From the NCBI GenBank assembly GCA_964019055.1, contig OZ025212.1:7645109-7709108 (forward strand): 64,000 nucleotides of DNA, read 5' to 3'. The translations under genes and the position numbers were made by a program. The notes under the pieces are model-generated. The model searched no databases. It had not been told where the DNA came from and saw only the letters and a list, made by a program, of their open reading frames with translations. Source of the DNA: Anthopleura xanthogrammica (lineage: Eukaryota > Cnidaria > Anthozoa > Actiniaria > Actiniidae). The first letter of the stretch is position 1. Each line of letters begins with the position of its first letter. Positions 50,648-64,000 of the stretch are shown here, one piece after another.

Positions 50648-53600
50648 ATGGAAAGAAACGCAATGAACGCGAATCATGTGGAAAAGAAACTTTTCACGGA
50701 CTATCGTAAGTACAGTTACTTTGAGCTGTCACTTGATAATATCATTGTGTCTGCTCTTTACTATCACCAGAAAAACATGAGAATTCTTTCAAATATTTCA
50801 GTTCTGATTTTGTTTACATTTCAGATGATTTAAGCAAACGCCGCCTCATAAGTAAAATTAAGGTAACTTGTTAAGCTTATATGAATCAGAACTGAGTGAC
50901 AGTCATTATCAAATATTTTAAAAAGTTTTAACAAATATAAAGCTTTATCTTTCCTGCACTGAGGGTGCTCAAGGGCGTAGCCGGTTGTCAGTTAACTACA
51001 AGCACTGACTATAATATTTAACCACTGATAACTGAAATGTCAGTTAACTGTTAGCCTTGATCATTTGTCAATTAACTACTAATTTTTAGGCTATACTATT
51101 TGTCAGTTAACTACTAAATTTTAGGCCAATTGTTAAGTTAACTGTATACCCCATTAACACCCTCCTGTGATGTTTCTTTACTCTTTTCTTTTCTTCAGTT
51201 TTCTTTCTTTTTCACATTCCATTCTAAGTTTTTCATTTTTCGTCTTGTTTTCACGGCCGGCCGTAAAACTTGGAAATCTGATCCAATCTGAAGTAACTGT
51301 TTCAAAGTCCTATATTTTTCTAAAGATAGCATTTTGATCACAAGTTTCCCACGGTCAGAAAAAATTAAAGTCAGTGGGTTCTAATTTTTTTCAAGGTCAG
51401 GGAATTGTCAGGGAACATCAGTTTTTGGATTTTGGTCAGTGAATTTTTGCAATTTACCCATAAGTCAGTGCAGTGAAAAAGCTTCCACAAAATCGTTTCA
51501 AATTCAGAATTCTTAGTTGGGCTTCCTTTGCTCCAATCAGCATAGAAATATAATTCTTCGTCAGATAAGTGCACAGCTAGGTCAGTGAAAAATGGTTTTA
51601 ATTTTGGTTAGGTAATTGTCAGAGAAACGTCAGTGACTTTTATTTCTCTGGATGAGTGGGAAAGAAAAATGGCGACTTTTTGTTAAAAAAACGGTTATTA
51701 AGCTAACTTAGCAATATTAACTTTTTAAATTTTATATTATTTTTTAGGCGTATGAGAACGCTACAAAGAGTTTTAGTAAAGAGATAAAACATTCCAAAGA
51801 AAAATTGAAAATTAACGAGGTAAGTAGCTCAAGCCTTGTTGGGAAAAACGCACAGAAAAGTTGGATTTCGTTTGAGTTGGGACATGGAGAGTTTGACGGC
51901 GTTATGCAAACTAAACTACAAGTGCAGCTTTGCACTCAAAAGAAATTTTCGAAATTCTAACGTTTACTTTTTTAATACATTTTCTTCAAAGTAGGCGTTA
52001 CCTGTCTTTTGAAGTCCACTTTAACAAATTAAAGAGACCAACGCCGCCATTTTGGTTTCCGGCGTTGTCCACTTTTTGTGCTTTTAGAGCTTTTCTACTT
52101 CCAACTTGGACTCTAGTTTCCAGCTTAGCTGTTTCCAATCCAATAAACCTTTTCTTGTTATTTACGAAATGGGTTATTGAGTTTTTTTTGGGACTGATTT
52201 TGTGTATTCCTCGCTCGTCTTGTTTTGTGTTTTGTGGTCACGTGATTAAAGAGATATACAAAAACACCCTGGCCCTCCCCTCTCCTACCACTTTCTGATT
52301 TTCGTTATGCTTTTTTTTTTTACCAAGACTCGTACCAGGGAATTGGAAGACAGTCTCAAAAGGTGAGGATATAAATATGCTGAAACCAAAAATTTTAGTT
52401 GCTCACATTTGTTTGACAAGTTTACAAGTTTACTAAATTTACTTTGTTTCAGAAACCGGGAAAATTACAAAATAATCCAGGTATTCAAAAAAATTGACCG
52501 ATTCTATTCAATCTTTGATTTTCATTTTTATTTGATTTATTTATTCCGTTATATCCTCTATTCATCTTTTAAAACTGAAGCTTCTACTTTTATGGTTTTA
52601 CAGGAAGAAGTGATAATCGCAAAAGAAGAAAACGAGAGAAAAGAAAACCTCAACCAGGTAAAATTATTCACATTCATTTGAGCAATATCTTTGAATGGAA
52701 ATATAATTCAACACGATTCTTGTCTTACAGGAGTTGAAGGAAAAGATACAAGAAGAAGACTTACGACACAAAAGGTGAGTTTTATGTATTTATTTTCTTT
52801 CCCCCCTTATCATAACTGCAAGATATCCTGGACTATACAGCACGCTGCGTGTGCACGAACGTGTCGCCAACATTGATGGTATTATTTACTCTAGGATCGA
52901 ACGCAGTGCAATCGTTGAAATGCTAGAGCTAGAGGAAAGTTACAAGGTTAGTCTTGAATATATTTTGCTTTTGAAAAAATTGCAGCCATATTAATTATTC
53001 TAGATAACGAATCTATACAGAAATTCTTACGCAATATCTTATTTTCGCCTCGGAACTATGATACAGATGTTGGAAGAAGAACTAGAAAGAGAAACTGTGA
53101 GGTATGGCAGCTCTTTAATTTTTGAAAGCTTTGAATTTTAGATTCTGAAGGTTTTGTTTCTTAATGAATAGAGGAAAGAATAGAATGAGATAGGGATGGG
53201 ATAGAATGGGATATGAGGGATGTGAGGTGAGATGGGATAGAATGGGATATGAGCGATGTGAGGAAGGATGGGATTGGATGGATGATGGTTAATTCTCATA
53301 CTGATGAATTTATTTTAAACATTCTTGTTCTTCCTAATATATGATTTTTCTTTAAAACAGTGGAGAAAAGAAAGTGGAAGAAATGAGAAAAGAAATTGAA
53401 GAACAGAAAAGGTGCATTTTCATTTATTTCTCAATTATTTGATCAGTTTTTAATATATAACTCTTATTCGACTTCTAATCATTCGTTTATTCTCACTTTG
53501 AAAAGGAAAGGGGATAACAATCTGAAGGAAGTGGTAAAGAAATTGGAGGAACTAGAAGAAAAAAGATCAAGGTATTTGTCAAAGAATTGAACATATTAAA

Positions 53601-55320
53601 TCAATTGGTTTTAAGGTAACTTTTGTATGACTTTTTATTTTAAAGTGATGAGAAAGAATGGAAAGAAATGACTGACAAACAGAACAAAGAACTGAAAGAG
53701 ATGGAAGTTATTCTAAAGGAAACCGAACTGAGGTATTTTATTAACACTGAGATACTGAGGAAGGCTCGAGTGTGAGCTGAAACATCTGTCTTTATAATAT
53801 AAATTTAAGTCAGAGAATCATAAACCTGACTGCAGTAACAAGATTTTTAAAGATATACTTTATCAATAATCTAAAGTATCTGTAAAACTTGTTATTCGAT
53901 CTTTTTATCAAAATGTTTAATTTAATTCCAATTTCTTTGAGCAGAAAAGAAAAGGAGGCGAAAGAAATGAAACATGAGATGGAGTTGATGAAGGACAAAG
54001 AGCAAAGGTAGTTTCTTCATTGAATTCTGCCTCAAGAAGATTTTGAATTATTACAATTAATTTCAATTCATTTAACCAGGAATGAAAAAGAAGTTGAAGA
54101 CAAGATTGCCATGATGAAAGAAAAGAAAGAAAGGTACTTTTATTATTAAAAAAATTAAAATTTAAAAAATTAAAAAAAATTAAATTAAAAAAAATTAAAA
54201 TTTAAAATTAAAAATTATACAAATCACAAAAACATATTGCTAAAGTAGGTTGTAAATTTTCCTAGTATCTAATTTTAATTTCTTTTACAGAAAAGAAAGA
54301 GAACTAGTTGAAGTGAACAAGAAGATGTTAATGTTGGAAGAAGTGGGGGAAAGGTACTTTTATTATTAAAAAACAAATCACAAAAACATAACTATTGCTA
54401 AAGTAGGTTGTAAATTTCCCTGGTATCTAATCTTAATTTCTATTACAGAAAAGACAAAGAAGTAGATGAAGTGAACAAGAAGATGCAAATGATGGAAGAA
54501 GAGGGGGAAAGGTACTTTTATTATCAAAAAGCAGATCACAAAACATATTGCTAAAGTAGGTTGTAAATTTTCTTAGTATCTAATTTTGATTTCTTTTACA
54601 GAAAAGAAAGAGAACTATTTGAAGTGAACAAAAAGATGCAAATGATGGAAGAAGAGGGGGAAAGGTACTTTTATTATCAAAAAGCAGATCACAAAACATA
54701 TTGCTAAAGTAGGTTGTAAATTTCGCTGGTATCTAATTTTAATTTCTTTTACAGAAAAGAAAGAGAACTAGTTGAAGAGAACAAGAAGATGCTAATGATG
54801 GAAGAAGAGGATGAAAGGTACGTTTCTTATTAAAAGCCAATCACAAAAACATATTGCTCACAATTTGCAAGTAGCTTTAAATTTTTTTTAATTTTGACTT
54901 GTTCTCAGAAAAGAAAGAGAACTCGAGCAAATGAAGAAAAAGGTGTTAATGATGGAAGAAGTGGAACAAAGGTAATCTTTAGTTTATAGTTTACTGCAGA
55001 AACAGGATGCAGATGCTCATGTAAACTTGATTTTGTTTCTTATAATTAGGAAAGACCAAGAACTTGAGGAACTGAAGAAAAAACTTGTGGAGATTAACAC
55101 TCAACAGGAGACTGCAAAAATGAATCAGGTATTTCAATTGAGATTTCCTCCAGGTTCTCTGGTTTTTCTCCCTTTGTAAAACCTCTTGTGCAAGCCCTAT
55201 ACTGGATGTACTTAATTGTTTTTTTATTTTTGGGGGTTTCAGCAATGTGTGGTCACACAAACAGTAACAAGAAAGAGGAACCTATTGCAAAGAGTTTGGA
55301 GGAGGATAAGAAGACGATAG
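50648..55320 (+). CDS. Coiled-coil protein built from serially duplicated 63-nt exons
   Basis: Not recognised as a named family. Twenty-one short coding exons give 402 residues with every junction in phase: 50648-50705, 50825-50862, 51748-51819, 52328-52362, 52453-52480, 52604-52657, 52731-52774, 52895-52946, 53067-53101, 53361-53411, 53506-53571, 53646-53732, 53945-54007, 54080-54133, 54291-54353, 54449-54511, 54602-54664, 54755-54817, 54909-54971, 55050-55128, 55243-55320. Almost the whole protein is Glu/Lys-rich coiled coil. The five exons from 54291 are 63 nt each, in phase 2-2, encoding 21 residues (three heptads) of the pattern RKERELVEVNKKMLMMEEEGE, and their introns are near copies too. 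The protein ends in a basic tail (RKRNLLQRVWRRIRRR), possibly for membrane, nucleic-acid or nuclear targeting. An AATAAA is at 55463. A role cannot be inferred beyond a structural or scaffolding guess. Confidence 0.82.
54291..54971 (+). repeat. Tandem duplication of a 63-nt exon plus flanking intron
   Basis: Five units of about 150-155 bp. Each unit is a 63-nt exon starting aaaagaaagagaact or close, then ggtacttttattat, then an intron with aacatattgctaaagtagg and a ttcttttacag acceptor. The similarity includes the introns, so the array grew by unequal crossing-over or slippage of genomic units. Flanking 63-nt exon 53945-54007 and 54-nt exon 54080-54133 look like older members. Confidence 0.9.
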
Positions 55321-55821
55321 AACTTTGGGTGGACCAAGTTATCACCGAGATTATTGTTATTACGATTTATTATATCTTTTTTAAGAGAATACTCTTCTAA
55401 AAACAAAAAAACAAAAAAAACAAAATTTTCTTTTTCTATTGTATTTAAACAAAAAATCACAAAATAAAAAAAGATGTATGTATTTGTAAATAAATATGAA
55501 TTGAACAGTTTTCTTATTAATAAAATTTAATGTTATATTTGTAAAGTGTTGTATCCAATGACCATTTTACACCCTCACCTACGTATTTCAACATCATCAC
55601 ATCTTTACCTCTAACTCTGATTTGATGGCAGAGTAATAATGAAGGTCAACACACTCACTCCTTCCACAGTAGTCAGCATTTAGACTGTTCTATCAGCTAA
55701 GATCCATTCATGCCAACATGTGAGAGATTTTAAAGTAGTCTTACTACAACTATGGTACGGTAATCCTTAGGTGCATGGATGGGTATGCTAGTTAGAACAT
55801 TAATCAATACAAAAGTTACTA
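55321..55821. other. Convergent 3' ends of the coiled-coil gene and RIOX1
   Basis: The two genes end 501 bp apart on opposite strands. AATAAA at 55463 serves the plus-strand gene. The RIOX1 side (55560-55821) is its 3' UTR, part of which is copied at 14110-14260. Confidence 0.75.
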
Positions 55822-62668
<6,847 letters not shown>

Positions 62669-63897
62669 GTGCTGTACCTAAAGTAGACTGTATTTACACA
62701 AGAAATCCTTGTGAAAATAAGAATTAACTTTGCGCGCTAGAAAATTGGATGTTTTGAATAAATAGGTAAGTACTTCATGTACCCCAGATTATAAAGTCCT
62801 GAAATGTGCTTGCTGCATACATTTTCACATTTTTACGTTCCACTCTTGTTCCACTGTGATCCCCCATGATTCCCTGTGACCCCTGTGATTCCCTGTGTTT
62901 CGATAACCCCGTGTTCTTCACGTTCCCCTGTGTTTCCCTATGTTCCCCCTGTGTTCCTATGTGATCCCCTGTGTCCCTCTCTGTGATCTCCTGTGTCTGT
63001 AGATCAAGTAAAATTAACTGCTGAAAACACTTGTTTTTGAGGCTTTTTCACAGAAAAAAAAAACATTCAAAACATGAAATGAACTTGTAATCTTTATTTT
63101 AAAATTATAAAAAAGTTTATGAAGACTGACCATTGATGAATTTTGAGCAAAATTTGTGCCACAGGGATCCCAAACCCAAGAAACCCAAAACCAAGAATGC
63201 ATGAAGCATTGTAAGTCTTGAAGTACATTACCTTGGTTTACATGGGCACGGCTGGCTGAGAAACTGTGAAAAATCTAAGAAAAATATCTGAGTTTTGAAA
63301 TTTCACAGGTTCTCAGCCAGTAGTGATGTGAATTCCTGCACTTTTTTAAACTGTCTTTGTTTTTACTGTGTTTAATTTTTGACTGTGTTTTCTAGCTTTT
63401 TTCTTACCCTGTGAGCTCCTTGACTTCTCATCAACAAACAAGACTCCTCTAGCCTACTTAGAGAGACTGAATTAGGAGAAGGGACTCTGATATGCCAAGT
63501 TTACTAGGATTGAGACATGGGGGATCTTTTAGAGAAATGGATCATATTTTTAGTGTTGCTGCATGGGGCTTGAATCCTGGTACCCTCTAGCAGAGAAAAT
63601 TATTTTCCTCTTTCTTTTTTTTCTTCAGAGTCTTACCATTTAGACAACTACTGGCTTAATTTTGCTTTAGTATATAACTATTTTATTCAACGTACATCAG
63701 CTAGGACAACAGATCAAACATATGATATACAGTTTTAAATCAATATCTGACATGAAAATCTAATATTGAAATATAATACATGACTGTATGTTTACATTTC
63801 TAAAGTGCATTACCAAGCTTCCACATTGCATATAACTATTAGTTATATGATATGATGTCAATATAAGAATTATAAATTATAGTGATTTTTCATTTTT
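62669..63897. other. Spacer upstream of RIOX1
   Basis: No gene is seen. About 62845-63000 is a degenerate run of cctgtgttccc/ctgtgatcccc units; the rest is AT-rich and unremarkable. The RIOX1 promoter must lie at its left edge, but no element stands out. Confidence 0.6.
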
Positions 63898-64000
63898 CTA
63901 TTTGTCCTGTTCCTTCTCATCTTCTTTCAGCTGAGTTCCCATATTTTCTTTTTCTTCTTTTTCTTCTTTTTCTTCTTCTGAGTCAGAATCAGAGTCAGAG
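63898..64000 (-). CDS. Acidic C-terminal tail of an unidentified protein (partial)
   Basis: On the minus strand an open frame enters from the right edge and ends at a TAG (63898-63900). It reads SDSDSDSEEEKEEKEEKENM then GTQLKEDEKEQDK, 34 complete residues. The biased acidic composition is typical of C-termini of nuclear or chaperone proteins, but no family can be named from this much. No splice acceptor is visible inside, so this should be the last coding exon if it is real. Confidence 0.5.
   Translation of the reverse strand, partial: SDSDSDSEEEKEEKEEKENMGTQLKEDEKEQDK

Noticed and set aside
51930..52298. 122-codon ORF between coiled-coil exons
   Set aside because: It falls inside an intron of a gene whose flanking exons join in frame, and it has a composition typical of T-rich intron sequence.

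Overview
This is a eukaryotic, metazoan nuclear window. Genes are split by GT-AG introns, the sequence is AT-rich, and short palindromic transposons are dense. Four conserved housekeeping genes (ATG2, ACBD3, MCFD2, RIOX1) and a trehalase are recognisable from their proteins. Two paralogous secreted PAN/EGF genes, one ending in a domain I associate with coral and sea-anemone matrix proteins, make an anthozoan cnidarian the best guess; the species is inference. I assembled the exon chains by hand. Every complete multi-exon gene below closes with matching intron phases and a total length divisible by three.

Layout. 0.35-6.66 kb (-): the 5' nine coding exons of ATG2; the rest lies left of the window. 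9.6-13.8 kb (-): ACBD3, six coding exons, 398 aa. 14-15.4 kb: a duplicated RIOX1 tail and a decayed LINE. 16.95-22.7 kb (+): gene A, signal peptide-PAN-EGF-EGF-(dead EGF)-discoidin. 26.5-35.1 kb (+): gene B, signal peptide-PAN-EGF-EGF-EGF-fibrinogen-like C-terminus. Exons 2-5 of A and B, with their introns, are near-identical copies. 36.7-41.3 kb: tandem repeats and a ~3.6 kb foldback element. 41.4-45.8 kb (+): trehalase, two coding exons, 594 aa, starting just outside the foldback element. 46.7 kb (-): tRNA-Gln(TTG). 47.4-48.4 kb (+): MCFD2, two coding exons, 139 aa. 50.6-55.3 kb (+): a 21-exon gene for a 402-aa coiled-coil protein with serially duplicated 63-nt exons. 55.8-62.7 kb (-): RIOX1/NO66, 15 coding exons, 622 aa. 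63.9-64.0 kb (-): the acidic C-terminal tail of an unidentified gene.

The genes do not form one pathway: autophagy lipid transfer, Golgi scaffolding, ER-Golgi cargo export, ribosomal protein hydroxylation and trehalose hydrolysis sit beside a lineage-specific secreted pair. What ties the window together is repeat-driven remodelling: nested MITEs, foldback elements with minisatellite arms, SINEs with tandem tails, a 141-copy pure pentamer, partial gene duplications and serial exon duplication.

I found no clearly new multi-gene system. The strongest unusual items are the register-preserving coiled-coil exon array, the A/B paralogs with different C-termini, and the foldback element abutting the trehalase start.
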